The notes: generated by a model from the letters alone, not told the origin. A DNA stretch of 17,025 nucleotides from an uncultured Candidatus Saccharibacteria bacterium (GCA_937958235.1 CALFGG010000062.1:1-17025), one strand, 5' to 3'; counted from the stretch's first letter, positions 1 to 7,904 are shown. Numbers and translations: made by a program.

Positions 1-624
1 ACCGACAGCAAGAATTTCATCCAGGATAAGAATGTCACCGCGAGCACGAATGGCAATGGAAAAAGCGAGACGAACCTGCATGCCAGAAGAATAATTTTTG
101 AGTTTTTGATCCATGAAGGGGGCTAATTCGGCAAATTGGACAATATCATCAAACATTTGGTCCATTTCTTCATTGGAAAAACCAAGCATAGCACCATTCA
201 TATAGATATTTTCGCGACCAGTAAGTTCGGGATTAAAGCCAACGCCAAGCTCAATAAATGGAACAAGAGAGCCATGGACGGTAATTGAACCAGAGTCGGG
301 GGTATAGATCTGCGCAAGGATCTTTAGGAGAGTAGATTTGCCGGAGCCATTACGACCAACAATGCCAAGAAACTCTCCTTTTTTAACGGTAAAGCTAATA
401 TCTTTTAAAACTTCCTGCTTGGTGTAACCTTTTATACCTTTAAGGCGATTAAAGATGGCTTGTTTTAAACCCCAAGAACGCTCAGTAGGAAGTTTGAAGC
501 TCTTCGAGAGATGATCAACAATGATTATGTCCTGAGATCCTTCAACCAGTTTCTCAGACGAGGATTTTTTAGAGGCAGAAGCCTTTTTTGATTTCTTAAG
601 CTCTTTTTGATTCTGTTTAGACAT
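1..624 (-). CDS. ATP-binding subunit of polysaccharide ABC exporter (Wzt/TagH type), C-terminus cut by window edge
   Basis: This protein would hydrolyse ATP at the inner membrane face to drive export of a lipid-linked glycan through the permease encoded just upstream. The 208 visible residues begin at an ATG that overlaps the permease stop by one base (TAATG), implying translational coupling. The first ~28 residues are a Lys/Ser-rich tail. The nucleotide-binding domain follows: Walker A GRNGSGKST at 90-98, the signature KNYSSGMQVRLAF at 176-188, which is typical of the Wzt/TagH subgroup, and Walker B DILILDE at 197-203 with catalytic Glu203. The D-loop onset (AVG) is the last thing visible. 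The H-loop and any C-terminal carbohydrate-binding domain, which would separate substrate-selective Wzt from the simpler type, lie outside the window. The family assignment is firm. The substrate (O-antigen-like, teichoic-like or other glycan) cannot be told from what is visible. Confidence 0.93.
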   Translation of the reverse strand, partial: MSKQNQKELKKSKKASASKKSSSEKLVEGSQDIIIVDHLSKSFKLPTERSWGLKQAIFNRLKGIKGYTKQEVLKDISFTVKKGEFLGIVGRNGSGKSTLLKILAQIYTPDSGSITVHGSLVPFIELGVGFNPELTGRENIYMNGAMLGFSNEEMDQMFDDIVQFAELAPFMDQKLKNYSSGMQVRLAFSIAIRARGDILILDEILAVG

Positions 625-1436
625 TAGGCCTCCTCCGCAAAATATTTAGATCTCTTTCTAAAATAAATACCACCCAAAATAATAACTAGAGAAACCAGAC
701 CGAGCGGGATAAGATAAAGGAGGCGATTTTCGAGATAATTCCAGGTGGTGATAGTTTGATCGGTGATAAGGAAGTAGCGCACATCTTGAATGACTTGAGC
801 AATTGGATTTAAGAGAAAGATTTTAGCGGCGAGCGGACTGGCGCTGGCGACCATGGTGATGGGATAAATAACTGGTACGGCGTAAAAAAGGGCTTGCATA
901 AAAACCTCCCAGATGGAGGAAATGTCACGATATTTAACATTAATGGCGCCAAGAAAGAAAGAAATACCGAGAGAGAGAAGGTAGAGTTCAAGAATAATGA
1001 GTGGCACTAAGAGCCAACCAAGATTTGGGGTCACACCATTGATAATTGCGAAAATAATAACGACACCTAGATTGATTAGGAAGTTGATTAGGGCGGTGAC
1101 AGTGGCGGAAACGACAATGATCCATTTTGGAAAGCTGATTTTACGTAGAAGATCACCACGAGCAACGATGGCTTGAATTCCCTGATTTGTACATTCGGAA
1201 AAGAAGCTCCAGAGAACGGTGCCGGCTAGGAGATAGACTGGGTAATGCGGGATGTCGCTGCCCATTTTAAGGATTTTTGCGAAAACTACATAGAGGATAG
1301 CAAAAAGCATCATGGGGCGTAAGACTGCCCAAAGATACCCAAGTAGAGACCCTTGATAGCGCAGTTTAAAATCAGTTTTGACGAGCTCTTTTAAAAGAAT
1401 ACGGTTTTTTCGACTACCGAGGTTAGGGATTTTCAT
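624..1436 (-). CDS. Permease subunit of polysaccharide ABC exporter (ABC-2 type, Wzm/TagG family)
   Basis: This is the membrane channel of a glycan exporter, partner of the ATPase that follows with a one-base overlap. At 270 residues it has the usual length for Wzm/TagG permeases. Near the N-terminus (about residues 18-42) it carries the family hallmark KTDFKLRYQGSLLGYLWAVLRP, an amphipathic helix leading into the first membrane segment. About six hydrophobic segments follow, and a basic tail (YFRKRSKYF) ends the protein. There is no Shine-Dalgarno sequence before the ATG. Instead a TGATATAAT box ends 7 bases upstream, so the mRNA is probably leaderless and the start is well fixed. The gene is divergent from the GT2 gene at 1499 and appears to lead the exporter operon. 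Such exporters handle undecaprenyl-linked polymers. That lipid is inferred from the family, not seen. Confidence 0.93.
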   Translation of the reverse strand: MKIPNLGSRKNRILLKELVKTDFKLRYQGSLLGYLWAVLRPMMLFAILYVVFAKILKMGSDIPHYPVYLLAGTVLWSFFSECTNQGIQAIVARGDLLRKISFPKWIIVVSATVTALINFLINLGVVIIFAIINGVTPNLGWLLVPLIILELYLLSLGISFFLGAINVKYRDISSIWEVFMQALFYAVPVIYPITMVASASPLAAKIFLLNPIAQVIQDVRYFLITDQTITTWNYLENRLLYLIPLGLVSLVIILGGIYFRKRSKYFAEEA

Positions 1437-1443
1437 ATCTTAA

Positions 1444-1452
1444 ATTATATCA
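1444..1452 (-). promoter_or_regulatory. Extended -10 promoter of the exporter operon
   Basis: Read on the minus strand this is TGATATAAT, a consensus -10 hexamer (TATAAT, 1444-1449) with the TGn extension. Seven bases separate it from the permease ATG, which places the expected transcription start at or next to the A of the ATG. No convincing -35 box is visible at normal spacing, as expected for extended -10 promoters. Confidence 0.7.
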
Positions 1453-1483
1453 TAGAGAAGTTGGACAAAAAATATTTTCATAA

Positions 1484-1492
1484 TGGTACAAT
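1484..1492 (+). promoter_or_regulatory. Extended -10 promoter of the GT2 gene
   Basis: TGGTACAAT has the TGn extension and a one-mismatch -10 hexamer (TACAAT, 1487-1492). Only six bases (AGGCGT) lie before the ATG at 1499, so the predicted transcript starts on the start codon. It lies back to back with the exporter promoter, with 31 bases between the two boxes. A TTGGACA string at 1461-1467 is too far upstream to be a good -35. Confidence 0.65.
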
Positions 1493-1498
1493 AGGCGT

Positions 1499-2437
1499 AT
1501 GAAGACACCCCTCATATCGATTATTATTCCGGTCTACAATACGGGAGACAAGGCAGTAAAGTTACTGGATCGACTAGTAAAGGATCGTTATGAAAATTTG
1601 GAGATTATCTGCGTGGATGACGGCTCAAAAGATGATAGCTTTTCCCTATTATCGGAGTTTTGCCGTCAACAAAAATTGACTGATTCTAAGAAAAAAATTG
1701 TACTGATTCAGCAAGAAAATGCTGGGCCTGCCGCCGCAAGGAATACAGCTTTAAAGAAGATGCACGGGGAACTGGTAGCATTTATTGACTCTGATGATAC
1801 GGTATCTAAAAACTATTTAAGCGAAATGAGCAAGCTTTTAGCTAATAAGAGCGTGGCGGTAGTAACTGCAGGATTTTTATATAAGAGAATTCACCAAAAG
1901 ACAGAAAAAGAAATGTTCACAAACCAAATAAAGGAACGTGAAGCGGATGAAGATTATAAGACCTATATTTTGAAGAATTTGGCCTCGGACGGAAGACTAT
2001 ATGCTTCAGTGAACAAAATGTTTCGAGCTGAAATTATTAAAAAATGCAACTTAGAGTTTCCACTTGGGTGGGACTTCGCGGAAGACACAAATTTTGTTTT
2101 ACATTATTTGGAATGTGCCAGACTTGAAGGACTGATGGATTTAAAATTTTTAGCAAAACCATACTATATCTATCATTATGGAACCGAGACTAGCACCGTA
2201 GCAAGTTCTTCCCTACCATGGAAGAATTGGCAAAGAAGCTTTAACTATCTGAAAACGTGGGTGGGAGATAATCCAACTAAAGAGCAGAAACACTGGCTAC
2301 TTAGGGTAATGATACGCTGGCGCATTTCACACGCCTTAGCAGTAGCAAGAAGCAACCAGGCTATGGTGAAAAAATGGAAATATCTGAATCCATTGATTCT
2401 ACCTTTTGCAAGTTTGGCGGCGAAGATTCGAAAATAA
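1499..2437 (+). CDS. Family 2 glycosyltransferase
   Basis: This enzyme is predicted to transfer a sugar from a nucleotide-sugar donor to a growing glycan at the cytoplasmic membrane face. The 312 residues start with a typical GT-A fold: LISIIIPVYN at 5-14, the donor-binding VDDGS at 39-43, the ENAGPAAARN segment at 73-82, and the metal-binding DSDD at 97-100. The acceptor/catalytic region has NKMFR at 172-176 and the acidic pair Glu195-Asp196 in DFAEDTNF. The C-terminal ~80 residues are basic and aromatic with no clear membrane span (KNWQRSFNYL, RWRISHALAVARS), perhaps a membrane-associating region. The gene stands alone on its strand between the divergent exporter and a shared terminator. 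Sugar specificity cannot be read from sequence. The start is fixed by the promoter box six bases upstream, and no Shine-Dalgarno sequence is present. Confidence 0.9.
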   Translation: MKTPLISIIIPVYNTGDKAVKLLDRLVKDRYENLEIICVDDGSKDDSFSLLSEFCRQQKLTDSKKKIVLIQQENAGPAAARNTALKKMHGELVAFIDSDDTVSKNYLSEMSKLLANKSVAVVTAGFLYKRIHQKTEKEMFTNQIKEREADEDYKTYILKNLASDGRLYASVNKMFRAEIIKKCNLEFPLGWDFAEDTNFVLHYLECARLEGLMDLKFLAKPYYIYHYGTETSTVASSSLPWKNWQRSFNYLKTWVGDNPTKEQKHWLLRVMIRWRISHALAVARSNQAMVKKWKYLNPLILPFASLAAKIRK

Positions 2438-2459
2438 GTTTAGCTTAAATCATGAATTT

Positions 2460-2490
2460 AAAAATATCGAACCCCAAGTTCGATATTTTT
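2460..2490. terminator. Bidirectional rho-independent terminator between convergent GT2 and galE
   Basis: A perfect 13-bp inverted repeat: AAAAATATCGAAC (2460-2472), loop CCCAA, GTTCGATATTTTT (2478-2490). The A and T runs at the arms give a U-rich tail on either strand, so it can end the GT2 transcript from the left and the GT4-GT2-galE transcript from the right. It lies 22 bases after the GT2 stop and 14 bases beyond the galE stop. Confidence 0.88.
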
Positions 2491-2504
2491 ACCTTTGACT
2501 AAAA

Positions 2505-3506
2505 TTAATTTTGGTGGTTAAGGAAGTTAATCGTATCACGCATGGCGTCAGCGACCGTGAGTTCGGTCTGCCAGTCAAGTTCTCGCTTAGCTTTGCTTGG
2601 ATCAGCAAAGATTTCGGCAAGATCACCTGGGCGACGATCAGAGATGCGGTGGGGGAGTGGTTTACCACTAGCGTCTTCGAAGGCTTTGATAATCTCAAGG
2701 ACAGAAGAACCCTTACCAGAGCCAAGATTATAAACTTTGGCACCCGGAGTACCTGTGGCCTTCAAGGCAGCGAGATGACCCTTGGCGAGATCTACTACAT
2801 GGATATAATCACGAATACAGGTACCATCTGGGGTATTATAATCGTCACCATAGATCTGAAGCTCTTTAATTTTACCCTCAGCAACGCGCATAACAACTGG
2901 CATAAGATTGTTGGGAATGCCGTTTGGATCCTCACCGAGGAGACCAGAAATATGAGCGCCAACTGGATTAAAATATCTTAAGATCACAACTGAAAGTTCA
3001 GGACGGGAAGTAGCCTCGGACTCAAGAATTTTTTCTATGACATGCTTGGTTTCTCCATAAGGATTGGTGATACCAACACCAGTAGTCATTGACTCATCGA
3101 GTTTGCCAGAGTTGGTACTACCATAGACAGTGGCAGAAGAGGAGAAAATAATTCGATTAACCTTAAATTCAGCCATACACTTCAAGAGATTGAGGGTGCC
3201 GGTAACATTATTTTCATAGTAGCGAAGAGGCTGCTCGATAGACTCAGCGACGGCTTTTAGGCCAGCAAAGTGAATGACCGCATCAAAATGCGTGGAGGCA
3301 AAAAGTTCACGCATTTTTTGATAATCGAGTAGGTCAATCTTTTGAAAGACTGGGGTTTGGCCGGTTATTTGATTAATTTTATCGAGAACAGTAATCTTGC
3401 TATTAAAAAGATTATCGAGGATTTCGACTTGGTGTCCTTGATTTTGCAGTTCGACAACAGTGTGGGAGCCGATATAACCGGTACCACCGGTGACGAGAAT
3501 TTTCAT
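2505..3506 (-). CDS. galE: UDP-glucose 4-epimerase
   Basis: GalE interconverts UDP-glucose and UDP-galactose with bound NAD, supplying UDP-galactose to the neighbouring glycosyltransferases in the cytoplasm. At 333 residues it matches the family length (the E. coli enzyme is about 338). The Rossmann nucleotide-binding motif GGTGYIG lies at 7-13. The extended short-chain dehydrogenase catalytic set is complete: Ser124 in SSSATVYG, and Tyr150 and Lys154 in NPYGETK. Typical GalE segments follow: FNPVGAH, NNLMPVV, YGDDYNTPDGTCIRDYIHVVDLA and, near the end, FADPSKAKRELDW. The ATG is preceded by a strong AAGGAG five bases away, so the start is secure. It is the last gene of the operon but also has its own -10 box. 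UDP-GlcNAc epimerase activity is possible in this family and cannot be excluded. Confidence 0.96.
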   Translation of the reverse strand: MKILVTGGTGYIGSHTVVELQNQGHQVEILDNLFNSKITVLDKINQITGQTPVFQKIDLLDYQKMRELFASTHFDAVIHFAGLKAVAESIEQPLRYYENNVTGTLNLLKCMAEFKVNRIIFSSSATVYGSTNSGKLDESMTTGVGITNPYGETKHVIEKILESEATSRPELSVVILRYFNPVGAHISGLLGEDPNGIPNNLMPVVMRVAEGKIKELQIYGDDYNTPDGTCIRDYIHVVDLAKGHLAALKATGTPGAKVYNLGSGKGSSVLEIIKAFEDASGKPLPHRISDRRPGDLAEIFADPSKAKRELDWQTELTVADAMRDTINFLNHQN

Positions 3507-3511
3507 GTTAA

Positions 3512-3542
3512 CTCCTTTTTGGTGATTTTAAACTATATTATA
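3512..3542 (-). promoter_or_regulatory. galE internal promoter -10 (3537-3542) and Shine-Dalgarno (3512-3517)
   Basis: On the minus strand a consensus TATAAT (3537-3542) is followed about 19 bases later by AAGGAG (3512-3517) and, five bases on, the galE ATG. The -10 box overlaps the TAA stop of the preceding GT2 gene (3538-3540). The box lacks the TGn extension and no strong -35 is evident. Unlike the operon-head promoters here, this one would make an mRNA with a short leader and a normal ribosome binding site. Confidence 0.6.
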
Positions 3543-4521
3543 CCTGTTTTAAAGTGATTTTGCGAAATATGCGATAAAGAAAGCCCTTCGGTGTGGAGAG
3601 TAAGACTGAATAGAGACGGAGTTTTTGAGTAAGATAGGGATTTTTTTGATTAATCATAAGAGCGTGAAGGGCTTTCTCGCGATACTCTTGATAGTATTTT
3701 TGGTCAATATGGCATGTAATTGCATTATCAATGTAGGCAAAATAGGCCAAAATAAGTGCAACATTGCAAATAAGTTTAAATTCAGGAGTTCGGAGATAGA
3801 TCTTTGCTTCTTTCGCCATCTGCTCTTTGGCACGAAGACGAGTCAGAGTCTTTTCGGTGGAAGTAAAGTTTTTAGTAATATAAGAGTTCCTACGTTGATA
3901 AAAATAGAGTTCTTCTGCTAAATATTGAATATTTTTTGCAGCGAAAAATAGCTTATACGTAGTAAGGTTGTCTTCATGAATCTGCCCAGCAGGATAGAGG
4001 ATATGATGATCTGTAAATAAATTTTTACGATACATTTTGTTCCAAATTAGGATATCAAGATCTTGTTGCTTAATAAGAAAATCTTGAGTAGCTTGAAAAC
4101 CGGAGGAGATCCTAGGAGATGGGATATGATGAAAACAATGAGTCTGATAAACCTCTTGATAACCACAGACAGTGATATCAATTTCAGGATTCTGGAGGAG
4201 TGGAGTAATGAGTTTTTCGAGATATGTCTCAGTTATAATATCGTCACTGTCAATATAACAAATATATTGACCACGAGACATTTTAATTCCCTGATTACGT
4301 GCAACGGAGATACCAGAATTTTGCTGGGTATGAACTCTAATACGCGAATTAGAAGAATACTGTGAAATAATTTCTGCAGTACGATCAGTGGAGCCGTCAT
4401 CAATAAGGATGATTTCATAATCTGAAAAGGTTTGCCGAAGGATAGAATCGAGACAGGCGGCGAGATATTCTTCAACATTATAAGCTGGAACAATAACTGA
4501 AATTAATGGGTTTTTAGACAT
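3538..4521 (-). CDS. Family 2 glycosyltransferase
   Basis: A cytoplasmic sugar transferase for glycan assembly, of the kind found in capsule and exopolysaccharide loci. The 327-residue protein has the GT-A fold: LISVIVPAYN at 6-15, IDDGS at 40-44, NSGISVARN at 68-76, and the metal-binding DSDD at 91-94. The acceptor region has NKMYRKNLF at 161-169 and the likely catalytic pair Glu183-Asp184 in QIHEDN. The last ~100 residues are helical and basic, lacking a clear membrane span. It overlaps the upstream GT4 gene by eight bases, and an AGGAA-type ribosome binding site lies inside the end of that gene, so the two are probably translationally coupled. galE follows directly. This suggests, without proving, that it uses a galactose-related donor. 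It is distinct from the GT2 at 1499 in its C-terminal half. Confidence 0.92.
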   Translation of the reverse strand: MSKNPLISVIVPAYNVEEYLAACLDSILRQTFSDYEIILIDDGSTDRTAEIISQYSSNSRIRVHTQQNSGISVARNQGIKMSRGQYICYIDSDDIITETYLEKLITPLLQNPEIDITVCGYQEVYQTHCFHHIPSPRISSGFQATQDFLIKQQDLDILIWNKMYRKNLFTDHHILYPAGQIHEDNLTTYKLFFAAKNIQYLAEELYFYQRRNSYITKNFTSTEKTLTRLRAKEQMAKEAKIYLRTPEFKLICNVALILAYFAYIDNAITCHIDQKYYQEYREKALHALMINQKNPYLTQKLRLYSVLLSTPKGFLYRIFRKITLKQV

Positions 4522-5692
4522 GTTCCTTCCCTTCTATGATTGGAATTAGCTGTTCTTTAATAGTTTTTGAAAAATCAAAATCTCTAAGATACTTCTCCCT
4601 CGAGGCTCTGGCGAAGACTTGAACTAGAGCGGGATTCTCTAGAAGTTTATTCATTGCGCGAGCAAGGGCCTGCTGATCTTTGGCGGGCACAAGAAGTCCA
4701 TTTAAAGAATCCTGGACGACTTCAGGATTGCCGTCAATATTAGTTGTAATGATGGCCTTTTTTAGCATGGTAGCATCAATCAATGCGAGGCTCAGACCCT
4801 CAATATACGATGGTAGGACGAAAATTTCTGCGGCCGCAACTTTAGCGAGGGGTTGATCCGTAAAACCATGGTAGATAATTTGTGAAGTTTGATGTTGCTT
4901 ACAGTAATCAGCAAATGGTCCGGTACCATAAATATGCAGGGTGGCATCTTTATGCTTTGATGAGATTTCCTGAAAGGCGGCGATTAATTCCTTAATTCCC
5001 TTGTATTCTTCAAGGCGGCCTAGATAGATAAACGATTGTGGAGTTACTGATATTTTTTGATATTCATCAAAAGAATCGATGGCGCCATTCTTGATAGTGG
5101 TTAGATTTTGAAAAGGTGGTAACGAAGTCTTTTTGATGAGTTTTTCAAAAAATTGACGTTCATAATTCGAAATAAAAATAATGCAATCAACAAGGCGAGC
5201 AACTTTCAAAATTCTTTTACCAATAAAGTTCTTATATTTCTTCTCAACGTTTTGAAGAACCCAACTACGAAAATCCATGTGATCAATCCAAAGAGTTTGG
5301 ATATCTAATTTTTTAGCCGCAAGCGTGGCGGCAAGAAAATCATCGCGAGATTCAACGATTATAGTTTTGGGCTTTAGATTCTTAAATTGATGGAGATACC
5401 AAAAATAGAGGTAGAGTTGCCACAGAAAATAGAGCGGGAGTAGAAGGTTTTTTAGGCCACTCCAGTTTTGAAATTTAAGGAAGGGGGCCCGCTGACAAGA
5501 AATATTAGATTGCTTACTATTCTCAAGGAGTTTTTCTGAAGAACTAAAGATAATCGGGTGATAAGAATGAGCCGATAATAAACTAGAAAGGATTAATTGA
5601 TAGGTTTCGCCGCCTCCGTAACACTGAGGGGAGATATTTCGGATAATGACAACTTTTGCACTCGAGGATGACTTTTTGGCGTCTTTTCTCAT
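4514..5692 (-). CDS. Family 4 glycosyltransferase (GT-B fold)
   Basis: A 392-residue retaining sugar transferase, probably acting on a lipid-linked glycan in the cytoplasm. After a Lys/Ser-rich N-terminus comes the N-terminal Rossmann domain with the acceptor-side GGGET loop at 26-30. The C-terminal donor domain shows the usual order: FIYLGRLEEYKGIKELIAAF, LHIYGTGP, HGFTDQ, then the EX7E region YIEGLSLALIDA and a DGNPEVVQDSLNGLLVP segment. In the EX7E motif the first acid is normal (Glu298) but the second is Asp306 in place of Glu, a conservative change. An aromatic stretch near residues 85-100 (PLYFLWQLYLYFWYL) probably anchors it to the membrane. It is the first gene of the operon with GT2 and galE. 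There is no Shine-Dalgarno sequence, and a TGTTATAAT box six bases upstream fixes the start as probably leaderless. Confidence 0.9.
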   Translation of the reverse strand: MRKDAKKSSSSAKVVIIRNISPQCYGGGETYQLILSSLLSAHSYHPIIFSSSEKLLENSKQSNISCQRAPFLKFQNWSGLKNLLLPLYFLWQLYLYFWYLHQFKNLKPKTIIVESRDDFLAATLAAKKLDIQTLWIDHMDFRSWVLQNVEKKYKNFIGKRILKVARLVDCIIFISNYERQFFEKLIKKTSLPPFQNLTTIKNGAIDSFDEYQKISVTPQSFIYLGRLEEYKGIKELIAAFQEISSKHKDATLHIYGTGPFADYCKQHQTSQIIYHGFTDQPLAKVAAAEIFVLPSYIEGLSLALIDATMLKKAIITTNIDGNPEVVQDSLNGLLVPAKDQQALARAMNKLLENPALVQVFARASREKYLRDFDFSKTIKEQLIPIIEGKEHV

Positions 5693-5698
5693 GGCTTA

Positions 5699-5707
5699 AT
5701 TATAACA
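5699..5707 (-). promoter_or_regulatory. Extended -10 promoter of the GT4-GT2-galE operon
   Basis: On the minus strand this reads TGTTATAAT, a perfect extended -10 element (hexamer 5699-5704). Six bases (TAAGCC) separate it from the ATG at 5692, so transcription should begin on the start codon. It is divergent from the promoter at 5720, with only 12 bases between the two elements. Confidence 0.72.
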
Positions 5708-5719
5708 TTAGATACACTA

Positions 5720-5728
5720 TGCTATAAT
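5720..5728 (+). promoter_or_regulatory. Extended -10 promoter of the fusion/GT-C operon
   Basis: TGCTATAAT is a perfect extended -10 element (hexamer 5723-5728). The ATG at 5739 follows ten bases later, giving a leader of at most a few bases. No Shine-Dalgarno sequence is present. The same nine bases occur before prs on the opposite strand at 16412-16420. Confidence 0.72.
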
Positions 5729-5738
5729 ACAAGCTAAT

Positions 5739-7886
5739 ATGAAGAGGTACGATTTAACGGTGGCAGTCACTGCGCACAACGAAGGGTTGGTGGCGCACAA
5801 AACGATGAGAAGTATTCTTGAGGCAACCAAGAAACTCGAAGAAAAAAAGATTAGTTACGAAATCTTGATTCATATCGATAACGGTGACCAGATCACTAAG
5901 GATTATTTTAAACGATACGCAAAGATGCCAAATGTAGTAATTTATGAAAATAACTTTGGCGACCCTGGACCATCTCGTAATTTCCTAACACAAAAAGCTA
6001 GTGGTGAATATTTAACTTTTCTCGATGGAGATGACTTAATATCAGACAACTGGCTGGTCGTGGCTTATGGAGCACTAATTGGTGCAACTGAAGAAGTGAT
6101 TGTACATCCGGAAGGAATTTTAACCTTCGGTACTGAGGTAAATAACGTTTTGACTATTCAGACGGAAACCTTGCCGCGCGAAAAAGATACAATTGTACTA
6201 CTAGGAGAAAACCGTTGGTGTGCAATCCTAATGGCGAAAACCTCTACACTATTAAAATTCCCTTATCGACACCTAGTTGGAGGCTATTCTCACGAAGATT
6301 ATGTATTTAATGTGGAAACAACAAATGCTGGAATTAAGCATATCATTGCAAGAGAAACGATTCTTTTTTACCGTAGATCAAATAATTCAAGACTTTCTTC
6401 TAGTAATAATATGCATCAAATTATTCCATATTTGGACCTTTTTGATTTTGCGAAAGTACGCGAATTTCGAGCAGATTCGCATGCTGACGTTCCAGTTGAA
6501 GTTTCTCTAAAGAGAAAAGGTTATAAATTATATAAGAAAATTCGAGACAATAATTTCTTAAATTATTTTATTACACCACCAGCAAAACTGACTTTAAAGG
6601 TTTTGAATAAGTTTAATCAGAAAAACAAACTTGAGAAAATCCCGGAATTTGTGGTGAGAGAGTGGGCAAAAATTAATCCTCTTGAAACTCAACTTTATCC
6701 GTATCCATTTATCTTAAAAAGAACTCAAATTTATGATCCAAGTGACCTTTCAATAATTGGAGAAACTTATCTTAAGATTGCACAGTCGGTGACTCATGTA
6801 CCTGATTATATTTTTATGGTACCTTGGGTGGTACGTGGTGGTGCGGACAAGGTGATGTTAAATATGATGAAGGCGATAGAAGAAATTCATCTGGGTTCTA
6901 AATTCACAGTTATCACTACATTACCAAATAAAAATGTTTGGGCTAAAATGTTGCCAAAAAATACCGATTTGATTGAATTTGGTAAATTGGCGGAGGGACT
7001 CCCACCTTACGAAAAAGATGAGCTATTATCAAGAGTAATTACACAACTTAAGTGTAAGAGACTACACATAATTAACTCAGAATATGCATATGCGTGGGCA
7101 TATAAACATCAAGAGTTAATCAAAAATCATTATGACTTAACCGTTTCAGTATTCGCATCTTGCTTTATCCCAGAGAGTAATTTTACTTGCCGCTTTTCTT
7201 TTGATGATCCATTCATCTTTGATATTTATCCAGTAGTAAAGAAGATCTTTACAGATAATCAAACTTTTGTCGAAGAATCGATTGAGAAGAATGCATTGGA
7301 TGAAAAACTATTCAAGGTACAGTACCAACCAATCATGGATAAAATAAAGCCGGTTCATCATGCTGAGGCTAATAAAAAAGTGAAGGTACTTTGGGCGAGT
7401 CGAGTAACAAGAGAAAAAATGCCAGATATGATCAAGCTAATCGCAAATAAGCTGGATTCAAAAGAATTTCAAATTGATGTATTTGGAGCGTTTTCAGACG
7501 ACGTGGATAAAAATTTCTTTGATGGAGTACCAGTAATTAATTACTGCGGTGCGTTTGATGGCTTCTCAAACTTACCAACCGAAAATTATGATATTTTACT
7601 TTACACGAGTGTGGGTGATGGTGTGCCAAATATTCTGCTTGAGGCAACTGCAGCGGGACTACCAATTCTAGCAAGCAATGACGGTGGAGTACATGAATTC
7701 ATCCAGGATGGAAAGACTGGTTCCCTAGTTAAAGAAATTAGAGATGTTGATGGCTACGTAAAGAAACTGAAAGATTTTAGGAAGAACCCGAAAAAATACG
7801 AAGAATATGTGAAGGAGGCGCAGAAATTGCTTGAGGAGAGGCATAGCTGGAAAGCATTTATTAAGAAGATGAAGGAAGACTTCTAA
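5739..7886 (+). CDS. Bifunctional GT2-GT4 fusion glycosyltransferase
   Basis: This 715-residue protein appears to join two sugar transferases, so it may add two residues in sequence or make a short repeat. Residues 1 to about 240 form a GT-A domain: LTVAVTAHNEG at 6-16, HIDNGD at 45-50 where VDDGS is usual, GPSRN at 77-81, metal-binding DGDD at 96-99 and Glu186-Asp187 in YSHEDY. A basic helical linker spans roughly 250-340. The GT-B part starts near 350 with FMVPWVVRGGADKVMLNMM, and its donor domain contains VLWASRVTREKMPD, FGAFSDD and the region SVGDGVPNILLEATAAGLPILASNDGG. There the first acid of EX7E is Asp627, with Glu635 conserved. It leads a four-gene operon and is followed 31 bases later by the first large membrane protein. 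Both halves look intact. Donor sugars are unknown. Confidence 0.88.
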   Translation: MKRYDLTVAVTAHNEGLVAHKTMRSILEATKKLEEKKISYEILIHIDNGDQITKDYFKRYAKMPNVVIYENNFGDPGPSRNFLTQKASGEYLTFLDGDDLISDNWLVVAYGALIGATEEVIVHPEGILTFGTEVNNVLTIQTETLPREKDTIVLLGENRWCAILMAKTSTLLKFPYRHLVGGYSHEDYVFNVETTNAGIKHIIARETILFYRRSNNSRLSSSNNMHQIIPYLDLFDFAKVREFRADSHADVPVEVSLKRKGYKLYKKIRDNNFLNYFITPPAKLTLKVLNKFNQKNKLEKIPEFVVREWAKINPLETQLYPYPFILKRTQIYDPSDLSIIGETYLKIAQSVTHVPDYIFMVPWVVRGGADKVMLNMMKAIEEIHLGSKFTVITTLPNKNVWAKMLPKNTDLIEFGKLAEGLPPYEKDELLSRVITQLKCKRLHIINSEYAYAWAYKHQELIKNHYDLTVSVFASCFIPESNFTCRFSFDDPFIFDIYPVVKKIFTDNQTFVEESIEKNALDEKLFKVQYQPIMDKIKPVHHAEANKKVKVLWASRVTREKMPDMIKLIANKLDSKEFQIDVFGAFSDDVDKNFFDGVPVINYCGAFDGFSNLPTENYDILLYTSVGDGVPNILLEATAAGLPILASNDGGVHEFIQDGKTGSLVKEIRDVDGYVKKLKDFRKNPKKYEEYVKEAQKLLEERHSWKAFIKKMKEDF

Positions 7887-7904
7887 AAAATAACGAGGTG
7901 GAGT

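Noticed and set aside
1461..1467. TTGGACA as a -35 box for the GT2 promoter.
   Set aside because: Spacing to the -10 hexamer is about 19-20 bases and the match is imperfect. The TGn extension explains the promoter better.
2511..2981. A 156-residue plus-strand open frame lying over galE, and a shorter one at 2542-2733.
   Set aside because: They lie antisense to a complete galE with intact catalytic residues, lack a ribosome binding site or promoter, and their translations resemble no family.
3625..4365. Plus-strand open frames antisense to the GT2 gene at 3538-4521.
   Set aside because: They are frame shadows of a well-supported glycosyltransferase, with no start signal of their own.
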